64,000 nt of DNA from Lentzea sp. NBRC 105346 (GCF_030269605.1 NZ_BSTQ01000014.1:124001-188000), one strand, 5' to 3'. Shown: positions 41,916 through 51,194, counted from the first letter of the stretch. Translations and numbers: made by a program. The notes: generated from the sequence alone by a model not told the origin.

Positions 41916-42041
41916 GTCCCCGATCCTCTCACCAAATGAGTCGGATCGATTCTGGTGATCGCCCGGTTCGGGGTCCGGCAGAGTCGAACCCATGCGAGAC
42001 ACGATGGCACCGCCCAAGGAACCGCCCCTCGCCCCGGAGGC

Positions 42042-43772
42042 CTAGCCGGGCATGGGTGCGCCGGCCACGATGTTGCCGACGCACACGCCCTTGGGGATCT
42101 GAGTGCTCCAGAGGGTGATCTTGTCGAACGGGTTCTCGACGACCACGTGCAGGTTGTGCACGCCCGACTCCCAGCGGATCGGGATCTGCTGGTCGCCGAC
42201 ACGAAGCACGCCCGTGCCGGTCGCTCCGGTGAAGTAGCCGATCCGGAGCACCTGGCGCGGTGAGCCGACCGGTTTGGACAGCGGGATCTCGACCGGGTTG
42301 GGCCCGATCAGATACCCGCACTCCGGTGTCGGTCCCTGCGGGCCCTCCGCGAGCGGGAAGACGTTGAGCGGGCGCAGCCTGCCCTGGTCGTCGACGATGC
42401 GCATGTCGTCGGACGGCTCGTCGAACCGCACGCCCTGGCCGTGCATCGTCCGGACCAGTTCGGACACGTTGGCGTTGCGGCCGAACCAGATGCTCATCAG
42501 CTCCAGCGGCACCGGCCGGTCGTAGACCACCACGCCGGTGTTGTCACGCAACGACTGCGCCAGCGTCTGCGCATACGCGCGAGCTGTCTGCTGGTCGGTG
42601 CGCTGAGTCGCGGTCACCGTGGTCGCCACCGACCCGGCCAGCAGCAGCGCGACGCCCGCCGCCAGCGCGACGTGCTTCTTGGTGAGAACCTCGGCGGATG
42701 GTTGATCAAGAGGCAGGAACGCGAAGCACGCGCAGAGGATCGCGACCGGCACGGCGTCCGCGACGTACCGGGGGTCGCCGCCGATCACCTCGCCGATGAA
42801 CGACAGCCGCGCGACCCCGACCGCGGCGACGGCGAGCGCGAGGTACCCGGCGAGCGTCAGCCACGCGAGCCCGGCGCGGTCCCGGCCGAACCGCAGCCCG
42901 ACGCCGATGATCACCGCGGCGAGCACCCAGGTGATGATCCGGACCGGCAGCGGCGGCACGGACCACGCGGTCGCACCGTCGATCCCGACGGACCACGGTC
43001 CACCCAGGACACCGGGAAGGAACGTGTCCGCGATCATGCGCGCGGTCAGGCGCACCCACTCGTGCGCGGCGGACCGCTCGGCCGCGACGTTGCCGGCGGA
43101 CAGCAGGGCGTAGCCGATCCCGAGTGCGAGCATCAACGCGATGTGCGCGGTCAGCGACCGCCAGTGCGTCCGGAACGCCCATCTCAGCCGGCCGGGTTCG
43201 GGGGAGAGCAGGGCGGTGACGGCGACGAGCACCGGCACGATGACGAGTGCCTTCTGCCAGAACAGCACGCCCGCGAACACCCACAGCAGGCCGGCCCACA
43301 GGCCCTTGCCGGTCCGGACGTACCGCACCTGGGCGTCGATCGCGCCGATCATCGCGACGAGCAGCGGGATGAGCTGCAGCGCGAACGCCCACCAGCGCGT
43401 GGACACCAGGATCAAGGGGGAGAACGTGAAGGCGGCGAACGGGGCGAGCAGCTCCCAGCGGGCGCCGAAGAGGCGGACGAGCAGCCGCCAGAACATCCAC
43501 ATCGCCAGGCCGTACAACGCCAGCACGGGCAGCGCCGCGACGGTGAAGTTGAGCGGGGCGATGGCCGTGACCAGCCAGACCAGCAGGAACTGGCCGGGCA
43601 TCAGGTGGCCGTTGTAGTCGTCGAACAGCGTCGACAGCGGCGCTTCGACGGCTCTGGCGACGTAACGGAAGTCGTCCTGCCAGAAGAACCCCTCGCGCAG
43701 CATGACAACGCTTTGCCAGATCAGCGGAACGAGTGCGATTCCGAACGCGGCCCACAGCAAAGGTCTTCGCAT
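42042..43772 (-). CDS. polytopic membrane protein, GT-C glycosyltransferase-like
   Basis: A 576-residue membrane protein. ATG 43772 has GGGGGAG directly upstream; a TTG at 43784 lies in that site and is unlikely. About ten to eleven hydrophobic helices fill residues 8-370. An early acidic motif REGFFWQDDFRYV in the first external loop is typical of GT-C glycosyltransferases that use polyprenyl-phosphate sugars, and a C-terminal extracytoplasmic beta-rich domain of about 200 residues follows. The target glycan is unknown. Other roles cannot be excluded, since only the topology and the acidic motif support the call. Confidence 0.6.
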   Translation of the reverse strand: MRRPLLWAAFGIALVPLIWQSVVMLREGFFWQDDFRYVARAVEAPLSTLFDDYNGHLMPGQFLLVWLVTAIAPLNFTVAALPVLALYGLAMWMFWRLLVRLFGARWELLAPFAAFTFSPLILVSTRWWAFALQLIPLLVAMIGAIDAQVRYVRTGKGLWAGLLWVFAGVLFWQKALVIVPVLVAVTALLSPEPGRLRWAFRTHWRSLTAHIALMLALGIGYALLSAGNVAAERSAAHEWVRLTARMIADTFLPGVLGGPWSVGIDGATAWSVPPLPVRIITWVLAAVIIGVGLRFGRDRAGLAWLTLAGYLALAVAAVGVARLSFIGEVIGGDPRYVADAVPVAILCACFAFLPLDQPSAEVLTKKHVALAAGVALLLAGSVATTVTATQRTDQQTARAYAQTLAQSLRDNTGVVVYDRPVPLELMSIWFGRNANVSELVRTMHGQGVRFDEPSDDMRIVDDQGRLRPLNVFPLAEGPQGPTPECGYLIGPNPVEIPLSKPVGSPRQVLRIGYFTGATGTGVLRVGDQQIPIRWESGVHNLHVVVENPFDKITLWSTQIPKGVCVGNIVAGAPMPG

Positions 43773-43881
43773 CGGCTCCCCCAAGAGTCAGGTCAAGGAT
43801 CCTAGGGGGCTCGTGCTCTATCTCGCCGCACCTTCAATGGGCTAATGTTGGACCATTAGCGGCGACCTTGGGAGGAGCCTC

Positions 43882-45222
43882 ATGCTGACGGTCGAGGAGT
43901 TGCGCGAGCTCGTTGACACCGGCGAGATCGACACGGTGCTGGTCGCGATCGTCGACATGCAGGGCCGCCTGCAGGGCAAGCGGTGCGCCGCCCGGTACTT
44001 CCTCGACGAGGTCGTCGCGCACGCCGCCGAGGGCTGCAACTACCTGCTCGCCGTGGACGTCGAGATGAACCCGGTCAGCGGCTTCGAGATGTCGTCCTGG
44101 GAGCGCGGCTACGGCGACTTCGTGATGAAGCCGGACATGTCCACGTTGCGCCGCGTCCCGTGGCACGAGGGCACGGCGATGGTCATGTGCGACATCCAGT
44201 GGGAGAACGGCGAGCCGGTCACCGCGTCGCCCCGCCAGATCCTGCGGCGCCAGCTCGACCGGCTGCACGAGCGCGGGCTGGAGGCGTTCGTCGGCACCGA
44301 GCTGGAGTTCATCGTCTTCGACGACACCTACGAGCAGGCGTTCAACGCCGGCTACCGCAACCTCACGCCGTCCAACCAGTACAACGTGGACTACTCGCTG
44401 CTCGGCACCGCGCGCATCGAGCCGCTGCTGCGCGCCATCCGCAACGGCATGGCGGGCGCCGGCCTGGTCGTCGAGTCCGCCAAGGGCGAGTGCAACCCCG
44501 GTCAGCACGAGATCGCGTTCCGCTACACCGACGCGCTGCGCACGTGCGACAACCACAGCGTCTACAAGACCGGCGCCAAGGAGATCGCCGCGCAGCAGGG
44601 CAAGTCGCTGACCTTCATGGCGAAGTACAACGAGCGCGAGGGCAACTCGTGCCACATCCACCTCAGCGTGCGGTCCCGCGACGGCGAACCCGTGTTCGCC
44701 GACGGACACGGCATGTCCAAGATGATGGAGCACTTCCTCGCCGGGCAGCTCAGGGCGTTGCGCGAGTTCACCTACTTCCTGGCGCCGAACGTCAACTCCT
44801 ACAAGCGGTTCGTCAAGGGCAGCTTCGCGCCGACCGCCGTCGCGTGGGGCCGCGACAACCGGACGTGCGCGCTGCGCGTCGTCGGGCACGGGCAGTCGCT
44901 GCGGTTCGAGAACCGGGTGCCCGGCGGCGACGTCAACCCGTACCTCGCGGTGGCCGCGCTGATCGCGGCCGGCCTGCACGGCGTGGACAACGAGCTGCCG
45001 CTGGAGGACGAGTTCGTCGGCAACGCCTACGCCTCGGACCGGGCGACCGTGCCGCACACCCTGCGCGACGCGGCGGACCTGCTGGCGGGCTCCGAGCTCG
45101 CTCGCGAGGCGTTCGGCAAGGACGTAGTCGATCATTACCTCAACGCGGCCCGCGTCGAGCTCGACGCGTACGAGGCGGCCGTGACGGACTGGGAAAGGGT
45201 TCGTGGCTTTGAGCGTCTTTAA
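43882..45222 (+). CDS. glutamine synthetase-like gamma-glutamyl ligase (GlnA3/PuuA-like)
   Basis: A 446-residue protein of the glutamine synthetase fold. The catalytic blocks GTELEFIVF, ESAKGECNPGQHEIAFRY and GNSCHIHLSVR, and the C-terminal RFENRVPGGDVNPYLAVAA, are all present. It is shorter and more divergent than biosynthetic GlnA. The genes that follow (gamma-glutamyl hydrolase, aldehyde dehydrogenase, SDR, FadR regulator) point to a gamma-glutamylpolyamine synthetase, such as GlnA3 of Streptomyces coelicolor, which attaches glutamate to putrescine or longer polyamines. Assignment of the exact amine is inference. First gene of the operon. Confidence 0.83.
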   Translation: MLTVEELRELVDTGEIDTVLVAIVDMQGRLQGKRCAARYFLDEVVAHAAEGCNYLLAVDVEMNPVSGFEMSSWERGYGDFVMKPDMSTLRRVPWHEGTAMVMCDIQWENGEPVTASPRQILRRQLDRLHERGLEAFVGTELEFIVFDDTYEQAFNAGYRNLTPSNQYNVDYSLLGTARIEPLLRAIRNGMAGAGLVVESAKGECNPGQHEIAFRYTDALRTCDNHSVYKTGAKEIAAQQGKSLTFMAKYNEREGNSCHIHLSVRSRDGEPVFADGHGMSKMMEHFLAGQLRALREFTYFLAPNVNSYKRFVKGSFAPTAVAWGRDNRTCALRVVGHGQSLRFENRVPGGDVNPYLAVAALIAAGLHGVDNELPLEDEFVGNAYASDRATVPHTLRDAADLLAGSELAREAFGKDVVDHYLNAARVELDAYEAAVTDWERVRGFERL

Positions 45223-45898
45223 GCCACTCATCGGCATCAGCACCTACCTCGAACGCACGAGGTTCGGGTTCTGGGACGTCGAGGCCGCGGTGCTGTACCG
45301 CGGCTACCTCGACTGCGTCGTGCGCGCGGGCGGCAACCCCGTGATGCTGCCGCCGGTCGGCGACTGGAACGCCGACAGCATCGGGTTCCTCGACGGGCTC
45401 GTGCTCGCCGGTGGCGCCGACGTGGACCCCGCGACCTATGGTGCCGAGGCCGCCCCGGAGACCGGTGCGCCGAGGCCCGACCGTGACGCCGCCGAGCTCG
45501 CACTGGTGCACGCGGCGCTGAAGAACGACCTGCCGCTGCTCGGCGTGTGCCGTGGCATGCAGGTGCTCAACGTCGCCCTCGGCGGGACGCTGCACCAGCA
45601 CGTCGAAGGGCACAACCCGGCGCCGTCGGTGTTCGAGCACACGGAGATCACCGTGTCGGACGGCGTGCTGGCCGAGATCCTCGGTGCGGGCACCACCGTC
45701 CGGTGTCATCACCACCAGGCGCTGGACCGCCTGGGCGACGGCCTGCGGGTGGTCGCCACCGCGCCGGACGGGGTCGTCGAGGCCGTCGAGCTGGACGGCG
45801 CCCGGTTCGTCGTGGGCGTGCAGTCGCACCCCGAGCAGGACGTCGAAGACCTCAGGTTGTTCGAAGCACTGATCGCAGCCGCAAGGAGAAACGCGTGA
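45203..45898 (+). CDS. gamma-glutamyl-gamma-aminobutyrate hydrolase-like (class I glutamine amidotransferase fold)
   Basis: A 231-residue hydrolase. The nucleophile cysteine is in LGVCRGMQVLNVALGG, the N-terminal strand GISTYLERTRFGFWDVEA is conserved in the PuuD family, and the catalytic His and Glu are in QSHPEQD. PuuD releases GABA from gamma-glutamyl-GABA in the polyamine route. The GTG 45203 lies inside the end of the ligase gene (20-base overlap), giving translational coupling. Confidence 0.87.
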   Translation: MALSVFKPLIGISTYLERTRFGFWDVEAAVLYRGYLDCVVRAGGNPVMLPPVGDWNADSIGFLDGLVLAGGADVDPATYGAEAAPETGAPRPDRDAAELALVHAALKNDLPLLGVCRGMQVLNVALGGTLHQHVEGHNPAPSVFEHTEITVSDGVLAEILGAGTTVRCHHHQALDRLGDGLRVVATAPDGVVEAVELDGARFVVGVQSHPEQDVEDLRLFEALIAAARRNA

Positions 45899-47247
45899 CC
45901 TTCGACGTGATCAACCCCGCCACCGAGGAGCTGGTGCGGTCCGTGCCGCACACCTCGCTGGAGGAGACGGACGCCGCGATCGCCCGTGCGGCAGCGGCTT
46001 TCCCGGCGTGGCGCGATGTCGCGCCCGGTGACCGCGCGCGGCTGCTGCGCCGGTTCGCCGAGCTGGTCGACGGCCACGTCGAGGAACTGGCTCAGCTGGA
46101 GGTGACCAACTCCGGGCACACCATCGGCAACGCCCGCTGGGAGGCCGGCAACGTCCGGGACGTGCTGCACTACTACGCGGCCGCGCCGGAACGATTGTTC
46201 GGCAAGCAGATCCCGGTCGCGGGCGGCCTGGACGTGACGTTCCACGAGCCGCTCGGTGTGATCGGTGTGATCGTGCCGTGGAACTTCCCGATGCCGATCG
46301 CCGGCTGGGGCTTCGCGCCCGCGCTGGCGGCGGGCAACACCGTGGTGCTGAAGCCCGCGGAGCTGACGCCGCTGACCGCGATCCGGCTGGGTGAGCTGGC
46401 GCGCGAGGCGGGCATCCCGGCGGATGTGTTCCAGGTGCTGCCGGGCAAGGGATCCGTTGTCGGGCAACGGTTCGTGACGCATCCCGCGGTGCGCAAGGTG
46501 GTGTTCACCGGGTCGACCGAGGTCGGCAAGCAGATCATGGCCGGGTGCGCCGAGCAGGTGAAGCGGGTGACGCTGGAGCTGGGCGGCAAGTCGGCGAACA
46601 TCGTCTTCGCGGACTCGGACCTGGAGCAGGCGGCCGCCACCGCGCCCTACGGCGTGTTCGACAACGCCGGGCAGGACTGCTGCGCGCGGTCGCGGATCCT
46701 GGTGGAACGGTCCGTCTACGACAAGTTCATGGAACTGCTGGAGCCCGCGGTCAAGGGCGTCGTCGTCGGTTCGCCCGGCGACGAGAAGACCGAGATGGGG
46801 CCGCTGATCTCGGCGGCGCACCACGCGACCGTGTCGTCCTATGTGCCCTCCGATGCTCCGGTCGCCTTCCGTGGCACTGCTCCATCCGGACCTGGATTCT
46901 GGTTCCCGCCAACGGTTCTGACTCCGCCTTATGAGGACCGGACCGTGCGCGAGGAGATCTTCGGGCCGGTGGTCGTCGTGCTGCCCTTCGAGGATGAGGC
47001 CGATGCCGTGCGGATCGCCAACGACAGCGAGTACGGGCTCTCGGGTTCGATTTGGACGCGAGACGTCGGCCGTGCGATTCGCGTTTCGCGGGCCGTCGAG
47101 GCCGGGAACCTCTCGGTGAACTCGCACTCGTCGGTCCGCTACTGGACGCCGTTCGGCGGCGTCAAGCAGTCCGGTCTGGGCCGGGAGCTGGGGCCGGACG
47201 CCCTGGACGCCTTCACCGATGTCAAGAACGTCTTCATCGCCGGCTGA
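45895..47247 (+). CDS. aldehyde dehydrogenase
   Basis: A 450-residue NAD(P)-dependent aldehyde dehydrogenase starting at GTG 45895 (GTGA overlap). Blocks: VPWNFPMPIAGWGFAPALAA (cofactor region), VVFTGSTEVGKQ, ELGGKSANIVF (catalytic Glu), and DNAGQDCCARSRILVE with the nucleophilic cysteine. The final FGGVKQSGLGREL is typical. In this operon it should oxidise gamma-glutamyl-aminobutyraldehyde or an amine-derived aldehyde to the acid (PuuC role). The length is slightly shorter than the usual 480-500 because the N-terminus is compact. Confidence 0.9.
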   Translation: MTFDVINPATEELVRSVPHTSLEETDAAIARAAAAFPAWRDVAPGDRARLLRRFAELVDGHVEELAQLEVTNSGHTIGNARWEAGNVRDVLHYYAAAPERLFGKQIPVAGGLDVTFHEPLGVIGVIVPWNFPMPIAGWGFAPALAAGNTVVLKPAELTPLTAIRLGELAREAGIPADVFQVLPGKGSVVGQRFVTHPAVRKVVFTGSTEVGKQIMAGCAEQVKRVTLELGGKSANIVFADSDLEQAAATAPYGVFDNAGQDCCARSRILVERSVYDKFMELLEPAVKGVVVGSPGDEKTEMGPLISAAHHATVSSYVPSDAPVAFRGTAPSGPGFWFPPTVLTPPYEDRTVREEIFGPVVVVLPFEDEADAVRIANDSEYGLSGSIWTRDVGRAIRVSRAVEAGNLSVNSHSSVRYWTPFGGVKQSGLGRELGPDALDAFTDVKNVFIAG

Positions 47248-47266
47248 TTAGCGATTAGGGAGAATC

Positions 47267-48034
47267 ATGGTGCAGCGACTCGAGGGCCGCGTGGCCGTCG
47301 TGACGGGTGGCGGTAGCGGCATCGGACTCGCGACCGTGCGGAGGTTCGCGAGCGAGGGCGCGAAGGTCGTCGTCGCCGACGTGGACCCGAACGCGGGCAA
47401 GGCCGCCGCGGACGAGGTCGGCGGCCTGTTCGTCCAGGTGGACGTCACGGACGAGGAGCAGGTCAAGGCCCTGTTCCAGACCACTGTGGACACTTACGGC
47501 AAGCTGGACATCGCGTTCAACAACGCCGGAATCTCCCCGCCCGACGACGACTCGATCCTCACCACGGGCATCGAGGCGTGGGACCGCGTGCAGAAGGTGA
47601 ACCTCACGTCGGTCTACCTGTGCTGCAAGTACGCCATCCCGCACATGCAGGCGAACGGCAAGGGTTCGATCATCAACACCGCGTCGTTCGTCGCGACGAT
47701 GGGCGCGGCCACGTCGCAGATCTCCTACACCGCTTCCAAGGGCGGCGTGCTGGCGATGAGCCGCGAGCTCGGGGTCCAGTTCGCCCGCGAGGGCATCCGG
47801 GTGAATGCGCTTTCCCCCGGACCGGTCAACACCCCGCTGTTGCGCGAACTGTTCGCCAAGGACCCGGAGCGCGCCGCGCGCCGGCTGGTGCACGTGCCGC
47901 TCGGCAGGTTCGCCGAACCTGAGGAAATCGCCGCCGCTGTCGCGTTTCTCGCGTCGGACGACTCGTCGTTCATGACGGCGTCGAACTTCCTCGTGGACGG
48001 TGGCATCGCCGGTGCGTACGTGACACCGCTGTAG
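47267..48034 (+). CDS. SDR-family oxidoreductase
   Basis: A 255-residue short-chain dehydrogenase. TGGGSGIGLA binds NAD(P), NNAG follows at about residue 88, and the catalytic Ser and YTASK are visible. Acidic residues after the second strand (VADVDPN) suggest NAD. It lies 19 bases after the aldehyde dehydrogenase. It may reduce or oxidise an intermediate of the same pathway, but no classical polyamine step needs an SDR. Confidence 0.88.
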   Translation: MVQRLEGRVAVVTGGGSGIGLATVRRFASEGAKVVVADVDPNAGKAAADEVGGLFVQVDVTDEEQVKALFQTTVDTYGKLDIAFNNAGISPPDDDSILTTGIEAWDRVQKVNLTSVYLCCKYAIPHMQANGKGSIINTASFVATMGAATSQISYTASKGGVLAMSRELGVQFAREGIRVNALSPGPVNTPLLRELFAKDPERAARRLVHVPLGRFAEPEEIAAAVAFLASDDSSFMTASNFLVDGGIAGAYVTPL

Positions 48035-48037
48035 ACG

Positions 48038-48733
48038 ATGGAACACGCGCAGGAGGCGTTGTTCCGCCCCGTGCGGGCGGGCAACGCCTTCGAGGAGACC
48101 GTCGAACGGCTGATGCAGGCCATCAAGCTGGGTGTCGTCGCGCCGGGAGAGCGGTTGCCCGCGGAACGCGAGCTGGCCACGAAGCTCGGGGTCAGCCGCG
48201 TGACGCTGCGCGAGGCGATCAGGACGTTGCAGGAGAACGGTTTCGTCGAGTCGCGACGCGGCCGCTACGGCGGCACGTTCGTCAACCTCGAGCTGCCGCG
48301 CGGTTCCGCGGTCACGGAGTTCGGTGACATCCGCGACGCCCTGACGTTGCGCAAAGTCCTGGAGACCGGTGCCGCGGAGTGCGCGGCGGGACGGACGCTG
48401 GGCCCAACGGAACGCCGTGGCCTGCGGTCGCGGCTGGCCGAGTGCTCCGAGGCGTCGCTGGAGGACTACCGGCGCAAGGACTCCCGGCTGCACCTGGCGA
48501 TCGCGGAGGCGACCGGTTCGGCGTCGCTGACCGCGGCCGTCGCCGAGTCGCGGATGCGGGTGAACGAGCTGCTCGACGGCATCCCGTTGCTGGAACCGAA
48601 CCTGGCACACTCCAACGACCAGCACGCACACATCATCGCGTCCATTTTGGACGGTGATCCGGTCGCGGCCAGGCAGGCGATGGCCGAACACCTCGACGGC
48701 ACAGCGGCGTTGCTGCGCGGTTTCTTGACCTGA
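48038..48733 (+). CDS. FadR/GntR-family regulator (FCD domain)
   Basis: A 231-residue regulator with a winged helix-turn-helix (about 20-85; LPAERELATKLGVSRVTLRE) and a helical FCD effector domain (about 95-220) whose metal/ligand residues DSRLHLAIAEATG and NDQHAHIIASI are present. It is the last gene of the operon (3 bases after the SDR) and likely controls it through an amine or acid effector. TGACCGGTCA (48731-48740) just after its stop is a palindrome. Confidence 0.9.
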   Translation: MEHAQEALFRPVRAGNAFEETVERLMQAIKLGVVAPGERLPAERELATKLGVSRVTLREAIRTLQENGFVESRRGRYGGTFVNLELPRGSAVTEFGDIRDALTLRKVLETGAAECAAGRTLGPTERRGLRSRLAECSEASLEDYRRKDSRLHLAIAEATGSASLTAAVAESRMRVNELLDGIPLLEPNLAHSNDQHAHIIASILDGDPVAARQAMAEHLDGTAALLRGFLT

Positions 48734-48878
48734 CCGGTCAGTCTAAACGTGAAAACGTTTACAGTTATGAGATGTCCGGTTGTCATGCACATCCCGCATG
48801 TAACGCCCCTTCCCGAGACGCGGTCGGCCCGTTACCGTCCGAATACCTCGGGGAACCCCCGTACGCGAGGAGCGTTTG

Positions 48879-50522
48879 ATGGCGGGTTTGCGCAAGGCGT
48901 TCCGTGACGCCATGGGCAGAGTGCATTCACTGCGGGTGTTGTCCGCCGCCGGCATGGTCAGCCTGACCAACTTCAAGATGTCCCTGCAAGCCCTGCGGGA
49001 AGTGTCGATCTGGGGCCCGAACGTGACGGCCGTCCGGCGAGCGGTGCGGCTCAACCCGGACGGTGTCGCCGTCGTCGACGAACGCGGTTCCGTGACCTAC
49101 CGCCAGCTGGATCGTCGTTCGACGGCGATCGCACAGGGCTTGCGCGCCTTGGGAGTCCAGCACCAACACGTTGTCGCGGTCATGTGCCGCAACCACCGCG
49201 GCATGGTCGAGACCCTGCTCGGCTGCGCGAAACTGGGTGTCCGTGCCCTGCTGGTGAACACCGGCTTCGCCGCCCCTGTTGTATTGGACCTACTCCGCCG
49301 CGAGGGTGTCTCACTCGTCATCCACGACGAGGAGTTCACCCCGCTGTTCCATCAACTGCCGCCGCACATCCCGCGGTGGCTGGCGTGGTCGCGCGACGGT
49401 TTGGACCGTCGCACCCCGACGCTGGACCAGTTGGTGTCGCGTGCTCCGCGCGGTGAGCTGGAACCGCCGCGCGAACCGGGCATCGTCATCCAGCTGACGT
49501 CCGGCACCACCGGCGTGCCGAAGGGGACGTACCGCGAGATCAAGTCCGTGCTGACGGCGTCGGACTTCCTCGACCGCATCCCGATGGGGGCGGGGGAGTC
49601 GACGTTCATCGCCGCGCCCATCTTCCACGCGGTGGGGTACTCCCTGCTGACCCTGGCCCTCTCACTGGGGTCGCGGGCGGTGTTGCAGCGCCGTTTCGAT
49701 CCCCGCAAGACCCTGTGGTCGGTGCAGGGTCAGAAGTGCACGACGCTGGTGCTGGTGCCGACGATGCTGCAACGCATCGTCGAGCTGGACCGGTCCATTC
49801 TGGACTCGTTCGACCTGTCGCATCTGCGTGTCGTGTTCTGTTCCGGTGCGACCATCCCACCCGATCTCGTGGAACGGACGATCGCGACGTTCGGCCCGGT
49901 TCTGTACAACCTGTACGGATCCACCGAAGTCGCGGTGGCCACGGTCGCCACGCCGGAGGACCTGTCCGCCTCGCCGTCGACCGTGGGGCTGCCGCCGCAC
50001 AACTGCGTGGTGCGGATCTACGACTCGTCCGGTAACCGGATCACCACTCCTTATGTGACCGGACGGATCTACGTGCGCGGGTCGCTCACAGTCGACGGGT
50101 ACACCGACGGGACGCAGAAGGAGATGATCGACGGCCTGGTGTCCACCGGGGACCTCGGGCACACCGACGCGGCCGGGCGGCTGTACTTCGACGGGCGCGA
50201 GGACGACATGATCGTCTCCGGTGGGGAGAACGTCTATCCCGTCGAGGTCGAGAACCTGCTCATGACGCACTACCGGATCCGCGACGCGGCCGTGCTGGGG
50301 GTTCCCGATCCCGAGTACGGGCAGCGGCTGCGGGCGTTCGTCGTGCCCGTCGCCGGGGCGCGGATCGATGTGCGGGAGCTGCGGGAGTTCGTGCGGACGC
50401 GGCTGGCGCGGCACAAGGTGCCGCGTGAGGTCGTCGTGGTGCCGAAGCTGCCGCGCAACGCGACGGGCAAGGTGCTTCGGCGCCAACTGATGTCAATCCG
50501 CTTCGGCCCCCAACCGCACTGA
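48879..50522 (+). CDS. AMP-dependent acyl-CoA synthetase
   Basis: A 547-residue adenylating enzyme. ATG 48879 is chosen over TTG 48876 because AGGAG ends 6 bases before it. The N-terminus has an amphipathic/hydrophobic helix (about 12-40), suggesting membrane association. Core motifs are QLTSGTTGVPKG, LYGSTEVA, VSTGDLGH, DGREDDMIVSGGENVYPVEV and PRNATGKVLR with the catalytic lysine. This pattern fits a fatty-acyl-CoA or acyl-AMP ligase of the FadD type. No partner genes adjoin it. The stop codon is the first bases of the intergenic repeat array. Confidence 0.9.
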   Translation: MAGLRKAFRDAMGRVHSLRVLSAAGMVSLTNFKMSLQALREVSIWGPNVTAVRRAVRLNPDGVAVVDERGSVTYRQLDRRSTAIAQGLRALGVQHQHVVAVMCRNHRGMVETLLGCAKLGVRALLVNTGFAAPVVLDLLRREGVSLVIHDEEFTPLFHQLPPHIPRWLAWSRDGLDRRTPTLDQLVSRAPRGELEPPREPGIVIQLTSGTTGVPKGTYREIKSVLTASDFLDRIPMGAGESTFIAAPIFHAVGYSLLTLALSLGSRAVLQRRFDPRKTLWSVQGQKCTTLVLVPTMLQRIVELDRSILDSFDLSHLRVVFCSGATIPPDLVERTIATFGPVLYNLYGSTEVAVATVATPEDLSASPSTVGLPPHNCVVRIYDSSGNRITTPYVTGRIYVRGSLTVDGYTDGTQKEMIDGLVSTGDLGHTDAAGRLYFDGREDDMIVSGGENVYPVEVENLLMTHYRIRDAAVLGVPDPEYGQRLRAFVVPVAGARIDVRELREFVRTRLARHKVPREVVVVPKLPRNATGKVLRRQLMSIRFGPQPH

Positions 50523-50610
50523 ACCGAGGACTCGCGGGGCCTGAACTGAGGACTCGCGGGGCCTGAACTGAGGACTCGCGAGGGCCGAACTGAGGACTCG
50601 CGGAATTGTC
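50521..50610 (+). repeat. tandem array of a 22-base intergenic repeat
   Basis: Three full units (50521-50542, 50543-50564, 50565-50586) of the form GAACTGAGGACTCGCGGGGC+CT and a fourth, modified copy (50587-50610) follow each other. The first unit overlaps the stop of the acyl-CoA synthetase gene; the fourth forms one arm of a large hairpin. They resemble in style, not in sequence, the palindromic element at 11.5 kb. Confidence 0.85.
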
Positions 50611-50722
50611 AGGGTGCCTGGTTAGGCTCGATTCGGGGGCTGCTCACGCAGGCCGCAGACGCGCACGGTCCCCGAAATCGAGGCTACCGGCGGGCACCGA
50701 CAATTCCGCGAGTCCTCAACTC
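50587..50722. other. large inverted-repeat element between convergent genes
   Basis: A perfect 20-bp outer stem pairs 50591-50610 with 50699-50718 (TGAGGACTCGCGGAATTGTC). Inner pairs continue it: GGTGCC (50613-50618) with GGCACC (50693-50698) and CTCGATT (50627-50633) with AATCGAG (50676-50682). The loop is about 35 bases. It spans almost the whole gap between two convergent genes and ends at the stop of the next one. It may be a terminator or a miniature mobile element. Confidence 0.7.
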
Positions 50723-51155
50723 AGCGGTCCCAGCGGTCGTGGTGGCCGCGGTCGTCCATGCGGCTGTGACCGGGGCGGTCGTGGCCGCGTGGGCCGAAGC
50801 CCGGGCCGCCGCGGCCGTCGCGGTCGAGGAGGGCGACGATTCCGCCGCCGAGGATCAGGCCCAGCAGGCCCACGGCGACGAGCTGGGTGGCGCGGTGGCG
50901 GGCGATCACGCGTACCCGTTCGCCGCGCGGCCGCGGTGCGGCAGCGGCCGGTTGCTGGAACGCGGCGTACTCCGGCGCCGGTTGCTGGGCGGCGGGCTGT
51001 TCGGGCGCGGGCTGCTGCTGGGCGGCCGCGGGCTGCTCGGGCGCGGGCTCGCCGGCGGGCGGCAGCGGCGACGTCCGCTGCTCGGGCGCGGGCTGCGGCG
51101 ACCCGGCCGGTCGCTCAGGCGGAGGTGGTGCGGCGGCGGGCGGTTCTTCACTCAT
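50721..51155 (-). CDS. Pro/Gln-rich membrane protein, unknown function
   Basis: A 144-residue protein. Residues 1-75 are a low-complexity cytoplasmic tail rich in Pro, Ala and Gln with repeats such as PAPEQPAA. A basic stretch (RPRGERVRVIARHRATQ) is followed by one transmembrane helix (LVAVGLLGLILGGGIVALL, about 91-109) and a short extracellular Gly/His/Arg/Asp-rich tail (GHDRPGHSRMDDRGHHDRWDR-like, which could bind metal). The opposite-strand frames are compositional shadows. Function unknown. Confidence 0.65.
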   Translation of the reverse strand: MSEEPPAAAPPPPERPAGSPQPAPEQRTSPLPPAGEPAPEQPAAAQQQPAPEQPAAQQPAPEYAAFQQPAAAAPRPRGERVRVIARHRATQLVAVGLLGLILGGGIVALLDRDGRGGPGFGPRGHDRPGHSRMDDRGHHDRWDR

Positions 51156-51194
51156 GCGTTCAGCATGCGCCGCTGACCTGTGTAAATCCTTAAG

